Part shown: piece after piece, positions 56,877 to 64,000 of the stretch
Numbering within the stretch: the stretch's first letter is position 1
How the letters are laid out: each line of letters opens with the position of its first letter
Source of the DNA: Candidatus Omnitrophota bacterium
GTDB taxonomy: Bacteria; Hinthialibacterota; Hinthialibacteria; Hinthialibacterales; Hinthialibacteraceae
DNA: 64,000 bases
Direction of reading: 5' to 3'
NCBI GenBank assembly: GCA_040755155.1
Contig: JBFMBP010000130.1
Span: 1 to 64,000 of the forward strand
Program-made: the position numbers and the translations under genes
The notes under the pieces: generated by a model
The model's database searches: none
What the model saw: only the letters and a program-made list of their open reading frames with translations
What the model was told of the DNA's origin: nothing

Positions 56877-57950
56877 ATGTCAAGAACGGACGGCGGCATG
56901 TACGCCCCCAAAGGCAAACCGAATCCCGTATGTCAAAAAGGCGATTTTCGCTTCGCCGCCATCGGCTTGGATCATGGCCATATCTACGGCATCTGCAACG
57001 GCCTTACCGAAGCGGGCGGGGAATTGATTTGGGTTTACGATCCCGATCCTGCCAAGGTTGCCGCTTTTTGCAAGGAATATCCGCAAGTCAAATCGGCAGC
57101 ATCGGAGCAACAGGTTTTGGAAGACGCATCCCTCAACATGATCGCCAGCGCAACGGTTACTTGCGAACGGGGACCATTGGGTTTGCGGGTTATGGATCAC
57201 GGCAAACACTACCTCAGCGACAAAGCTCCCTTTACGACGATGGAGCAATGGGAAAAAGCCCGCGCCAAGGTTACGCAGACGGGATTGATCTGGGCCGTCT
57301 GCTATAGCGAGCGCGTACACAACGAAAGCGCCGTCTTCGCCGGGCAATTAATCAAAGAGGGCGCGATTGGCTGCGTCTTGCAAGTAACGACCATCGCGCC
57401 CCATCGCCTCAATCCCGCCAATCGCCCGGCCTGGTTCTTCCAACGGCAAAAATACGGCGGCATTCTTTGCGACATCGGCAGCCACCAGATCGAGCAGTTT
57501 CTCTATTACGCCGATGTGAAGGAAGCTGAAGTCGTGCATAGTCAAATCGCCAATTACAACCACCCAGACTATCCCGAATTGGAAGATTTCGGCGACGCCC
57601 TGCTGCTGGGAAGCAACGGCGCGTCGCTTTATTTCCGCGTGGATTGGTTTACGCCGGACGGCCTGCGCGTCTGGGGCGATGGTCGAACATTTATTATGGG
57701 AACCGAGGGCTATATCGAGTTGCGCAAATACATCGACGTAGCTCGCGCCGACGAAGGCGATCATGTTTTTTTAGTGGATGGAAAAGAAGAAAAGCATTTC
57801 GCCGTCCAAGGCCAGGTGGGATATCCCTTCTTCGGCCAGTTGATCCTCGATTGTCTCAACAGAACGGAAAACGCCATGCCGCAAGAGCATGTCTTTCTCG
57901 CCGCCCGCCTCAGTTTGGAAGCGCAGGCGCGGGCGGTGCGCATTCGGTAA
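56877..57950 (+). CDS. Gfo/Idh/MocA family oxidoreductase (second copy)
   Basis: This 357-residue protein starts at ATG 56877 after an AGAAGGAG site. The Rossmann region is FRFAAIGLDHGHIYGICNGL, and GKHYLSDKAPFTTMEQWEKA replaces the usual EKP with DKAP. ICDIGSHQIEQFLYY carries the conserved Asp/His. It follows the first Gfo/Idh/MocA gene by 14 bases and probably works on the same sugar-like compound. It is less canonical, so substrate and cofactor are unknown. Confidence 0.92.
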   Translation: MSRTDGGMYAPKGKPNPVCQKGDFRFAAIGLDHGHIYGICNGLTEAGGELIWVYDPDPAKVAAFCKEYPQVKSAASEQQVLEDASLNMIASATVTCERGPLGLRVMDHGKHYLSDKAPFTTMEQWEKARAKVTQTGLIWAVCYSERVHNESAVFAGQLIKEGAIGCVLQVTTIAPHRLNPANRPAWFFQRQKYGGILCDIGSHQIEQFLYYADVKEAEVVHSQIANYNHPDYPELEDFGDALLLGSNGASLYFRVDWFTPDGLRVWGDGRTFIMGTEGYIELRKYIDVARADEGDHVFLVDGKEEKHFAVQGQVGYPFFGQLILDCLNRTENAMPQEHVFLAARLSLEAQARAVRIR

Positions 57951-57998
57951 AAGCGCTGGCGGGAATGCGCGATCAAGGCTTTTGCTGCTCTCTGAGAA

Positions 57999-58036
57999 TG
58001 GCAGGCTGCGCTTCGCTTTTAGCCTACCCTACGCAA
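57999..58036. repeat. Dispersed palindromic repeat, family A (copy 7)
   Basis: ATGGCAGGCTGCGCTTCGC followed by TTTTAGCCTACCCTACG. It lies between the second Gfo/Idh/MocA gene and the small toxin-antitoxin pair. Confidence 0.7.
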
Positions 58037-58093
58037 CTGGTTTTGCGATGTATAATATAATAAAATTGCCTAACCGGAAAATGGAGAATGCGC

Positions 58094-58303
58094 ATGAAAA
58101 CCGCCGAAGAAATCATTTTAGAAATTCATGAACTTCCGCCGGAAGAAAAACAGAAAGTCGCTGATTATTTAAACGGCGAAGAACCCGGATTTTACGCGCC
58201 TGAATCTCAAAAAGCCTATCGACAGGCTCTCAAAGAGGTGGAAGAAGGAAAAACGCATCCAGTCAAGAATCATGAAGATTTAATGAAACAACTCGCCTCT
58301 TAA
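58094..58303 (+). CDS. Antitoxin-like small protein (partner of RelE/ParE-type toxin)
   Basis: This protein of 69 residues from ATG 58094 (an ATG at 58088 is possible) is a helical, acidic protein beginning MKTAEEIILEIHELPPEEKQKVADYL, a common antitoxin-like N-terminus. Its C-terminus (HEDLMKQL) should wrap the toxin. It lies 4 bases upstream of a RelE-type gene. The family is not named with confidence. Confidence 0.75.
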   Translation: MKTAEEIILEIHELPPEEKQKVADYLNGEEPGFYAPESQKAYRQALKEVEEGKTHPVKNHEDLMKQLAS

Positions 58304-58307
58304 ACGT

Positions 58308-58550
58308 ATGCGTTACGAATTTTCCGATATTTTCCGGCATGAATTTCAAAATCTTCCAAAAGTAATTCAAAAAACCGCCGCCAAACAATTCAAATTATTT
58401 CTGGAAAATCCATTTCATCCATCTCTCAATTCCAAAAAATTAAAAGAGGAGAATAACGTTTGGCAGGCGAGAATCAACTATAACTACCGCTTCACCTTTC
58501 TAATCAAAGGCGAAGTCTACTATCTTTTGCATATCTTCCGCCATAAATAG
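58308..58550 (+). CDS. RelE/ParE-type toxin
   Basis: This 80-residue protein is a RelE-superfamily toxin: MRYEFSDIFRHEFQNLPKVIQKTAAKQFKLF, then FHPSLNSKKLKEENNVWQARINYNYRFTF and YYLLHIFRHK at the end. The terminal Arg/His/Lys cluster fits an mRNA-cleaving RelE. It follows the antitoxin gene by four bases, the usual antitoxin-toxin order. Confidence 0.9.
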   Translation: MRYEFSDIFRHEFQNLPKVIQKTAAKQFKLFLENPFHPSLNSKKLKEENNVWQARINYNYRFTFLIKGEVYYLLHIFRHK

Positions 58551-58586
58551 CCCCGCAGGATAGGCAGTGTTTTTTGATTAATATTT

Positions 58587-58672
58587 GTCTGAATCAGGAT
58601 ACCCAGGATGAAAGGATGACCAGGATTTTTTTATCTTTTATCCTGCAAATCCTGGCCATCCGGATTCTGACA
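58587..58672. repeat. CAGGAT palindromic repeat (family I)
   Basis: TGTCTGAATCAGGATACCCAGG at the left and AATCCTGG...GGATTCTGACA at the right form a long imperfect hairpin of about 85 bases. The CAGGAT/ATCCTG unit is a common dispersed type. It sits downstream of the RelE gene. Confidence 0.7.
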
Positions 58673-58683
58673 AAAAGCGCTGA

Positions 58684-58720
58684 TGGCGGGCTACGCTTCG
58701 CTTTTAGCCCACCCTACGCA
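58684..58720. repeat. Dispersed palindromic repeat, family A (copy 8)
   Basis: GGCGGGCTACGCTTCGC followed by TTTTAGCCCACCCTACGCA. It lies directly downstream of the FecCD permease gene end (58725). Confidence 0.75.
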
Positions 58721-58724
58721 ATTC

Positions 58725-59738
58725 TTATCTCTTCTTCAATAATATCCAAATGAAAACCGGCCCGCCGATGAGCGCTGTTATGATCCCTACCGGCATCTCT
58801 CTAGGCGAAAATAAGGTGCGGGCCGCTGCGTCGCATGCAACCAAAAACGCGCCGCCTAGGAAAAAGCAGCCGGGAAGCGCGATGCGATGATCGTAGCCGC
58901 TCAGTCTTCTCACGGCGTGGGGAACAATCAATCCAACAAATCCGATCGGTCCCGATAGCGAAACCACCGCCGCCGTCGTTAAGCCTCCACCGAAAAAGAT
59001 TTTTTTCTGCACCGAACCGACATCCACGCCATGCCCCGCCGCCAATTCTTCTCCTACGGAAAGATGATTCATCTCCAAGCGGCAGGAAAAAAGCATATAC
59101 AATCCCGGCAGCAAAAAGGGGAACAACGCCGTTAACTCTTCAAAGCCGCCGATCTCCAATCCGCCCATCAACCAGCGATCCATCTGAATGAGAAATTCAG
59201 GGCTAGCGGCGTAGCGCATAAATAGAATAAATCCGGCGGAAACGATGGATACCGTTATCCCCGCCAGCAGCAGCGTCGGCGCGGCGATGCCTTCCGGACG
59301 GCGGGAGAGCGCGTAGAGAAAAATCAACGCCGCCGCCGCGCCAAGCAGGGAAAACAGTTGCACGGTGGAAAAGGGTCCCCAAGAAAAATGCAGTCCCGGA
59401 ACGACGATCGCCAATGTTGCCCCCATTGTGGAGCCTCCCGTAACGCCTAGCGTATACGGTTCCGCCAACGGATTATGCAGGATCGCCTGGAAACACGCTC
59501 CCACCGCCGCCAGCGTTCCCCCCGCTAACGCCGCTAGCAAAACGCGAGGAATGCGCTGGGAAAATAAAATGGAGAAATCGATATTTGCAGCGCCGCCGCC
59601 AAACAACGATTTTATCGCTCCAAGAGCGTCGATGCGTTCGGCGCCCACCAACGGCGCCGCCGCCAACGCCGCCGCCAATGGCAAAAAATAGAGCAGCAAG
59701 AGCCAATAATAAGAATGCCGCGTCAACGCCTCTTTCAA
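58725..59738 (-). CDS. FecCD-family ABC transporter permease
   Basis: This 337-residue permease has about ten membrane helices. It shows FecCD motifs: RIPRVLLAALAGGTLAAVGACFQAILHNPLAEPYTLGVTGG, HLSVGEELAAGHGVDV (the cytoplasmic coupling loop), and GPIGFVGLIVPHAVRRLSGYDHR. The start overlaps the ATPase gene stop by four bases (ATGA at 59735-59738). With the neighbouring ATPase and binding protein it imports a siderophore, heme or cobalamin. Confidence 0.94.
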   Translation of the reverse strand: MKEALTRHSYYWLLLLYFLPLAAALAAAPLVGAERIDALGAIKSLFGGGAANIDFSILFSQRIPRVLLAALAGGTLAAVGACFQAILHNPLAEPYTLGVTGGSTMGATLAIVVPGLHFSWGPFSTVQLFSLLGAAAALIFLYALSRRPEGIAAPTLLLAGITVSIVSAGFILFMRYAASPEFLIQMDRWLMGGLEIGGFEELTALFPFLLPGLYMLFSCRLEMNHLSVGEELAAGHGVDVGSVQKKIFFGGGLTTAAVVSLSGPIGFVGLIVPHAVRRLSGYDHRIALPGCFFLGGAFLVACDAAARTLFSPREMPVGIITALIGGPVFIWILLKKR

Positions 59739-60523
59739 CGCTCTCCTCCTCGCCGTTGCGGGAACAACATAGGCCGCCCTTGCGGATGCCGGGTCAGGAG
59801 AACGCCTTCGCCATAAGTACGGGATACGGTTTTCGGCGTCAATACTTCTTCCGGCGTTCCTTCTATTCCGATGCGTCCCTGTTCAAACAGCGCCAGGCGG
59901 CTGCAATACAGCGATGCCGCATTGACGTCGTGAATCGCCGCCAATACGCCCATCCCCTTCTCCGCTAAATCGCTTAATAACTCAAAGAACAACGCTTGAT
60001 GATGCAAATCCAAGGAAGCCGTCGGTTCGTCCAGCAGTAATAGCGAAGGCTCTTGCGCCAAAACCGACGCCAGAAATACCCGCTTCTGTTCTCCTCCCGA
60101 TAATTGGGAGATGCGGCGCTTGCGAAAAGCCAACGTCTCCGTCATCTTCATCGATTCCTCGATGACTTCCAGATCGGCTTCGCTCAAAAAACCGCCCGCT
60201 TTCAAGTGGGAATACCTCCCCATCGCCACAATATCTATTACATGCAGATCGTATTCGCAGGCCGTATTTTGGGGCAGATACCCCACAAGCCGGGCGGCGC
60301 TGCGGCGGTCGAGCGAGAAAATGTCCTTGCCGTCCATCACCGCTTCGCCCGCGTCCGGACGCAGCGCACCGGCGGCGATGCGCAAAAAGGTGCTCTTCCC
60401 CGATCCATTGAGGCCGACGATCGCCGCAATCTCTCCCGCGCAAAGACGAAAGGAGGGTACATCGAGCCTCCAATCCGAATCAGGGTAGGTAAAACGTATA
60501 TTGGATAAACGCAAACGTTCCAT
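59735..60523 (-). CDS. ABC transporter ATP-binding protein (FecE/BtuD type)
   Basis: This 262-residue ATPase has Walker A GLNGSGKST (about 37-45), the Q-loop PQNT, the signature ISQLSGGEQKRVFLA, Walker B LLLLDEPTASLD and the H-loop AIHDVNAAS. It belongs to the FepC/BtuD group. Overlap with the permease shows coupled expression. The binding protein gene starts upstream, with about 54 bases between. Confidence 0.96.
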   Translation of the reverse strand: MERLRLSNIRFTYPDSDWRLDVPSFRLCAGEIAAIVGLNGSGKSTFLRIAAGALRPDAGEAVMDGKDIFSLDRRSAARLVGYLPQNTACEYDLHVIDIVAMGRYSHLKAGGFLSEADLEVIEESMKMTETLAFRKRRISQLSGGEQKRVFLASVLAQEPSLLLLDEPTASLDLHHQALFFELLSDLAEKGMGVLAAIHDVNAASLYCSRLALFEQGRIGIEGTPEEVLTPKTVSRTYGEGVLLTRHPQGRPMLFPQRRGGER

Positions 60524-60576
60524 TGTTAGGGATGCGGCCTTTCCGCCGAGTCAATTATCGAGTTTTTCATCATTCA

Positions 60577-61497
60577 TCATTCGTCACTCACCATTCCCTT
60601 ATGAATTAGTTCGTAAAATCGCCGGGCGGTAAGAACCATGCGGGGGCCGGGAATTGTGACGTAATCGTCCGTAATAGAATAAACTCGTCCCGACGCGGCG
60701 GCGGGAGTTATGGGAGAAGCATACCAATCTTCCAGTTCGGCGCGTCCCCTTCCCGACAACGACGTTTCGTTGGGATTCAGCTCGATAATGACATCCGGCG
60801 CCCGCTTCAGCAGCGATTCTACGGATACTTGCGGATAAGCTCCGCCGATATCTTTAAAAATGTTATCTCCTCCAGCGATTTCCAACAGTTCGTTTAAAAA
60901 GGAATTGCTATTAACGGTATACAATCCCGCCAGCGATCCCCCCTTTCTTCCCACGCAAAGAAAAACCTTGATACGGCGCCCTATTTGCTTGGCGCGCAGC
61001 CGGACGTCATCCAAATCGTATTTCATATTGCTTATCAAGTTTTTCGCCGTTTCGGAACGCCCCAGCGCGTCTCCTATCGTTTGGATATCCCGCAAAACGC
61101 ATTCGAAATCGCTCATATCCACCCGCAGCCGCGCGATGTTTTCGCGGCGGCACAATTCGGATACAGGTTCCATCCGTCCCAACACGATAACCAAATCCGG
61201 CTTCAACGCTACAATGCGCTCCAAGTTGGGATCGATAATTCCCCCGATTTTTTCCACTTGCGCCGCCTCCGGCGGATAATTGGAGAACTCGCTGACGCCT
61301 ACCACGCGTCCGCCTCTTCCCAAAGCGAAAACGATTTCCGTGATGGAAGGCGCGGCGCAGACGATGCGCTGAGGATCGAATCCGGCGGGTAAATCGCTAA
61401 AACCGCTCTGGCGAGACGTTTCCAGCCAAGCCGCCCATATAACCAATCCTACTCCCAAAAAAAACAACAAAGCCAGAATCGCTGTCGAGCGTTTCAT
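60577..61497 (-). CDS. ABC transporter substrate-binding protein (BtuF/FepB type)
   Basis: The 306-residue product from ATG 61497 starts with a membrane/signal segment MKRSTAILALLFFLGVGLVIW without a lipobox. A class III binding-protein fold follows: RIVCAAPSITEIVFALGRGGRVVGVSEFSNYPPEAAQVEKIGGIIDPNLERIVALKPDLVIV. The start at 61497 is preferred to the frame extending to 61611, because the signal segment begins here. It is likely to capture cobalamin, heme or a ferric siderophore in the periplasm. Cys in VCAAPS is unusual but not diagnostic. Confidence 0.9.
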   Translation of the reverse strand: MKRSTAILALLFFLGVGLVIWAAWLETSRQSGFSDLPAGFDPQRIVCAAPSITEIVFALGRGGRVVGVSEFSNYPPEAAQVEKIGGIIDPNLERIVALKPDLVIVLGRMEPVSELCRRENIARLRVDMSDFECVLRDIQTIGDALGRSETAKNLISNMKYDLDDVRLRAKQIGRRIKVFLCVGRKGGSLAGLYTVNSNSFLNELLEIAGGDNIFKDIGGAYPQVSVESLLKRAPDVIIELNPNETSLSGRGRAELEDWYASPITPAAASGRVYSITDDYVTIPGPRMVLTARRFYELIHKGMVSDE

Positions 61498-61626
61498 TCT
61501 TGCACACTCCAAGATCGAAAAATGCCAACGGTTTATGATGGCGTCTTCATGCCGCTGGTTCAATGAGGACAAAGAAAGAGTAAAAGAAAAGCCGGCGAAT
61601 TGATTCGGCATGAAGGAGGAATGCGA

Positions 61627-62019
61627 TCATTCGCCGAGGGGGGATAAATGGGGGGAAGGATAAACCGCCATCTGAGCGGCGTCGATCAAAGCGTCAAGCG
61701 GAAAAGGTTTGAGAAGGAATTGCGAAGAATGGCCCAAAGGAAATTCTTTTTTGTTTTCGCAAGGGAAGGCGCTGGAAATAACGATATAGGGGGAATTCGA
61801 TCTGTCGCGGATTTTCTTGAATAAATGCCAGCCATTTCCCTCTTTTAGATTTACGTCCGTAAAAATGAAACGGATATCCTTCTCGCGTTCGAGAAAAAAT
61901 CTCCAACCGTCCATCTCCGTTTCGGCTTCGATAATATCGAAATGTTGATTCTCGAGTACGTCCTTGACAAATGACCGAACGCATGGATCGTCTTCAACGA
62001 TCAAAGCAATTGGAGTCAT
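61627..62019 (-). CDS. Stand-alone response regulator receiver protein
   Basis: This 130-residue protein is a single receiver domain. The acidic pocket is E9-D10-D11 and the phosphoacceptor D55 (FIFTDVNLKEGNGW). The switch Ser is in YIVISSAFP (about 82) and the lysine is K104 in FLLKPFPL. There is no output domain, so it would act by protein contact, as with CheY or SpoIIF-like regulators. The final residues (PSPHLSPLGE) come from a repeat-like end. It lies between the ABC transporter and the flagellin leader; a link to motility is possible but unproved. Confidence 0.9.
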   Translation of the reverse strand: MTPIALIVEDDPCVRSFVKDVLENQHFDIIEAETEMDGWRFFLEREKDIRFIFTDVNLKEGNGWHLFKKIRDRSNSPYIVISSAFPCENKKEFPLGHSSQFLLKPFPLDALIDAAQMAVYPSPHLSPLGE

Positions 62020-62477
62020 TTTCCCACCTATAAGCCTTTAGAATATATAAACATAAAAATTTAATAATTAATATAATTTTTATAAATTGCCGAATAACCA
62101 GATATTAATATAATCGACTAAATCGAAGCAAGGTTTAGAAAAGAAAAAAGTATGTAATTAATAATAATTTAATATTGATGATTTATTGAACCGCGTCAAC
62201 GCCTATATGATGAAAAATCAATCAAAAATTTGTGTTTTTCGTTTGCAATAAGAGTCGCGTATGGAATTACTTACGCCGCTTTGCCTACAATTTATTTAAA
62301 GATTCGAAACTAGACGCTTATATCTGCAATGTAACCTTTGCTCAATGTCTACCGGCGAAATGCGTAAAATTTTCGTTCGCTCAAAGGACAAGGCCGCATG
62401 GATTCTCCTGAATACAACCTTTTTTCTTCGAATTTATTCGGTTCTGACCCGATCATAAAAAAAAATAAAAAAAAAGC
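62020..62477. other. AT-rich intergenic region upstream of the flagellin leader
   Basis: About 460 bases of AT-rich sequence with no convincing gene. A 40-codon frame from ATG 62398 (MDSPEYNLFSS) lacks a recognisable RBS and overlaps the sigma-28-like promoter, so it is not called. Confidence 0.5.
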
Positions 62478-62505
62478 TAAAGTTTTTATAAAGGGAAGCC
62501 GATAC
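62478..62505 (+). promoter_or_regulatory. Sigma-28 (FliA)-type promoter for the flagellin transcript
   Basis: TAAAG at 62478-62482 (matching the TAAA -35) and GCCGATAC at 62498-62505 (seven of eight to GCCGATAA) are separated by 16 bases from TAAA, one more than the usual 15. The flagellin ATG is about 750 bases downstream, so the RNA would carry a long leader. A weaker candidate (TAGC-N15-GCCGAATT, 63188-63214) is closer to the gene. Confidence 0.6.
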
Positions 62506-62573
62506 TATGGCCGACAAGGTTAAAAAATAGGTAATGAAAAAGAGGAATTCAAACAAGAAATACGAATTAAAAT

Positions 62574-62685
62574 AAGCCGTATCTTTCGCATCCCGGCCAA
62601 GAATGTTGAAGTGAATTACGGCTTAATCGACCGTGGCAGCCGCTGTTAGAACCGAGGAAAGGCTTGTGGGCGTCTACGTTTTTTT
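62574..62685 (+). ncRNA. Structured RNA element, copy 1 (flagellin leader)
   Basis: An outer stem AAGCCG/CGGCTT encloses a loop with TTCGCATCCCGGCCAAGA. It continues as TTAATCGACCG, GCAGC, CCGAG, GGC and CTACGT. The same blocks appear in copy 2 at 62998-63093, where the stem is AAGCCA/TGGCTT, a compensating change in one pair. Copy 1 ends in a run of eight Ts, which could terminate transcription. The sequence matches no RNA family that I recognise. Confidence 0.5.
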
Positions 62686-62997
62686 TATATCCTCCCGCAT
62701 CCCTCCCCTAAAAAGGCTTCCACTCCGTTTCACCCCCAAGAGCGTTCCCGACCCATCCGGTCCGGACGCGGCCAAAAGCGATCGTTCCTGACCGCCGCAG
62801 AACCGCCGATCGTGGTTCTGCGGGAAGATGCGCTCGATGGCCTAAACGGCCGTTTCCGTCCTCTGGTTTCCGAGGCCCCAGGGCGGCGCGGCGAGGGAAC
62901 GCAAAGAGAAACCGGCGCACTCGCGTCTTTGGAATACAATTTCTCGATGGTTTTACGTCTATGTTGAGAGAGGGTCAAAAAGCAAGTTAAAAAAATT

Positions 62998-63093
62998 AAG
63001 CCACAACTTCGCATCCCGGCCAAGAGAAGTGAGTTATGGCTTAATCGACCGCCGCAGCGCGCCGCCAATTCCGAGCACGGCAGGCGCTACGTC
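62998..63093 (+). ncRNA. Structured RNA element, copy 2 (flagellin leader)
   Basis: AAGCCACAACTTC and GAAGTGAGTTATGGCTT form a stem around the loop GCATCCCGGCCAAGA. A second stem GCGCCGCC/GGCAGGCGC surrounds CCAATTCCGAGCAC and is followed by CTACGTC. Blocks shared with copy 1 include an 18-base core and GGCTTAATCGACCG. It lies about 160 bases before the flagellin start codon. Confidence 0.5.
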
Positions 63094-63251
63094 TTACTTG
63101 TTCTAACCTTTTGAACCAAGCGGTCAAGACTTGCAGTCTACAAGCAAATGACCTTGCTCTCAGTTATAGGCAAAAACCGAAAAAACTTTAGCAAAAAGTT
63201 CAAAACAGCCGAATTTTTTCGACTTGCGATCTATAACGAGAGAGGGCGATT

Positions 63252-64000
63252 ATGGTCGTTCAGAGTTCTCTGGCCAATCTGGCCAGCAATACGATCATCG
63301 CGGCGATGCGCACGGGGCAGAACAGCGTGAGAACCAGCATCGAACGGCTGGGGACCGGGCTGCGCATCAACAGCGCCAAGGACGATCCCGGCGGATTGGT
63401 TACAAGTACGAAACTCGCCACCCAGTTCAGGGGTCTCGATCAAGCCGCCGCCAATGCGCAAACCGGCATCGGCATCGCCGAAGTGGCAACGGAAGGCGTC
63501 GGCAAGATTTCCGACTTGCTGCAACAAATCCGATCTTCCATTCTCGCCGCCAACGCTCTCAGTTCCGGTTCCAGCGCCCGGCTGGCTTATCAAAGAGACA
63601 TTCAGGAAAAAGTCGATGAAATCAACACCATCGCTTCAGAAACCAAGTATCAAAACAAAAATCTTCTGGACGGCACTTTTTCCGCTCAAACCGATTTCAG
63701 CGCTGGTTCCCGCGGTTTCGGCGGCAGCGTCGCGTTCGGCGCCGATGCGTCCGTCCTCACCAAAGGAAAGGCCTCTCTTAACATTTATCAGATCCAAGTG
63801 GGAACGGAAACGATAAAATCGGGTTCCGATTTGCTTTTTAATACGGGCATCCGCTACGCCACCGACATCTCCGTCTCTTTCGGGCAATTGGCGAAAGGGG
63901 GAAGCGCCGCCGTTACAGCCGATAACCTCAACAAGTTAACCTTCAACCGCGTATCTCTGCAAAATAATGGCCAAATTAAATTCAACGGCCTTTTGGCCGA
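63252..64000 (+). CDS. fliC: Flagellin, N-terminal part (cut by the window end)
   Basis: The frame from ATG 63252 is open to the window end, giving 249 residues and a partial codon. The N-terminal flagellin D0/D1 pattern is clear: SLANLASNTIIAAMRTGQNSVRTSIERLGTGLRINSAKDDPGGL, then GIGIAEVATEGVGKISDLLQQIR and AYQRDIQEKVDEINTIASETKYQNKNLLDG. A variable, probably surface-exposed domain begins after about residue 145. It is exported by the flagellar type III system and polymerises as the filament. A GAGAGAGGG site lies 9-12 bases upstream. The 5' leader carries the structured RNA copies. Confidence 0.95.
   Translation, partial: MVVQSSLANLASNTIIAAMRTGQNSVRTSIERLGTGLRINSAKDDPGGLVTSTKLATQFRGLDQAAANAQTGIGIAEVATEGVGKISDLLQQIRSSILAANALSSGSSARLAYQRDIQEKVDEINTIASETKYQNKNLLDGTFSAQTDFSAGSRGFGGSVAFGADASVLTKGKASLNIYQIQVGTETIKSGSDLLFNTGIRYATDISVSFGQLAKGGSAAVTADNLNKLTFNRVSLQNNGQIKFNGLLA

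Noticed and set aside
61501-61620. Possible cobalamin riboswitch upstream of the BtuF-like gene
   Set aside because: I looked for the B12-box core (GCCACTG) and supporting stems on the minus strand and did not find them.
62398-62520. Short frame MDSPEYNLFSS... upstream of the flagellin leader
   Set aside because: It lacks a recognisable RBS and overlaps the sigma-28-like promoter; the AT-rich context easily gives such frames.
62708-63068. Two minus-strand frames (62708-62920, 62730-63068) inside the flagellin leader
   Set aside because: They lie opposite the structured leader and show no domain; they look like chance reading frames.

Overview
The window is about 64 kb of chromosome from an uncultured-looking, Gram-negative-type (diderm), flagellated bacterium. 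Lipoprotein and Tat signals, a FecCD-type uptake system and flagellin support that. Several traits recall poorly cultured lineages around Planctomycetes/Omnitrophota/Hydrogenedentota/Sumerlaeota/Hinthialibacterota: secreted proteins with long Thr-Pro linkers, formylglycine-enzyme-like domains, an ECF sigma/FecR anti-sigma pair, UROD-like and Gfo/Idh/MocA proteins, a DUF2298 membrane protein, and many palindromic dispersed repeats. The phylum is an inference; there is no rRNA here, and I recognised no tRNA, CRISPR array, prophage or IS transposase.

Layout. 1-7.2 kb: FecR-like anti-sigma and ECF sigma genes followed by the 5' end of another gene, a PHP phosphoesterase-like protein, and a 1205-aa secreted S41-type protein. 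7.3-9.8 kb: a WecE-type aminotransferase, a truncated DUF2442 gene, a PC4-like protein, a probable small RNA and a DUF4870 membrane protein. 10-18.1 kb: histidine kinase, glycosyltransferases, acylphosphatase, YjbQ, endonuclease III and a KamA-family radical SAM enzyme. 18.3-31.8 kb: a trypsin-TPR protein, a tiny eight-cysteine protein, NhaC antiporter, ADP-ribosylglycohydrolase-like lipoprotein, an MDR oxidoreductase, TrpC, a HigB/HigA-like module, DUF2298 protein, gamma-glutamyltransferase and a second toxin-antitoxin-like pair. 31.9-41.3 kb: metallophosphoesterase, a flagellar rod-family protein, RelA/SpoT, a Maf/CgeB-like glycosyltransferase coupled to PyrD, a lipoprotein, and an overlapping PRTase-DprA pair that resembles the ShosTA anti-phage system. 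41.3-51.7 kb: hypothetical proteins, an FGE-like protein, LigA, MutM, MoeA and a polyprenyl synthase. 52-58.6 kb: an MNT/HEPN pair, an aldo/keto reductase-UROD pair, two Gfo/Idh/MocA oxidoreductases and a RelE-type module. 58.7-62.0 kb: a FecCD/BtuCDF-type ABC transporter and a response regulator. 62.0-64.0 kb: a 1.2-kb non-coding leader with a sigma-28-like promoter and two copies of a structured RNA element, then flagellin, which runs off the end.

Themes. Flagellar functions are scattered: rod-family protein at 32.8 kb, possible flagellin glycosyltransferases at 14.7 and 36.2 kb, flagellin at 63.3 kb. Toxin-antitoxin or conflict modules are frequent: HigBA-like, PBECR-like/DUF2283, PRTase-DprA, MNT-HEPN and RelBE-like. 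Housekeeping genes lie between them. Short palindromic repeats occupy much of the intergenic space, and in places form the apparent N-terminus of an over-long reading frame, so several starts have been moved downstream. The strongest leads are the two-copy structured RNA upstream of flagellin, the ShosTA-like pair, and a promoter-hairpin-terminator small RNA candidate at 9.2-9.4 kb.
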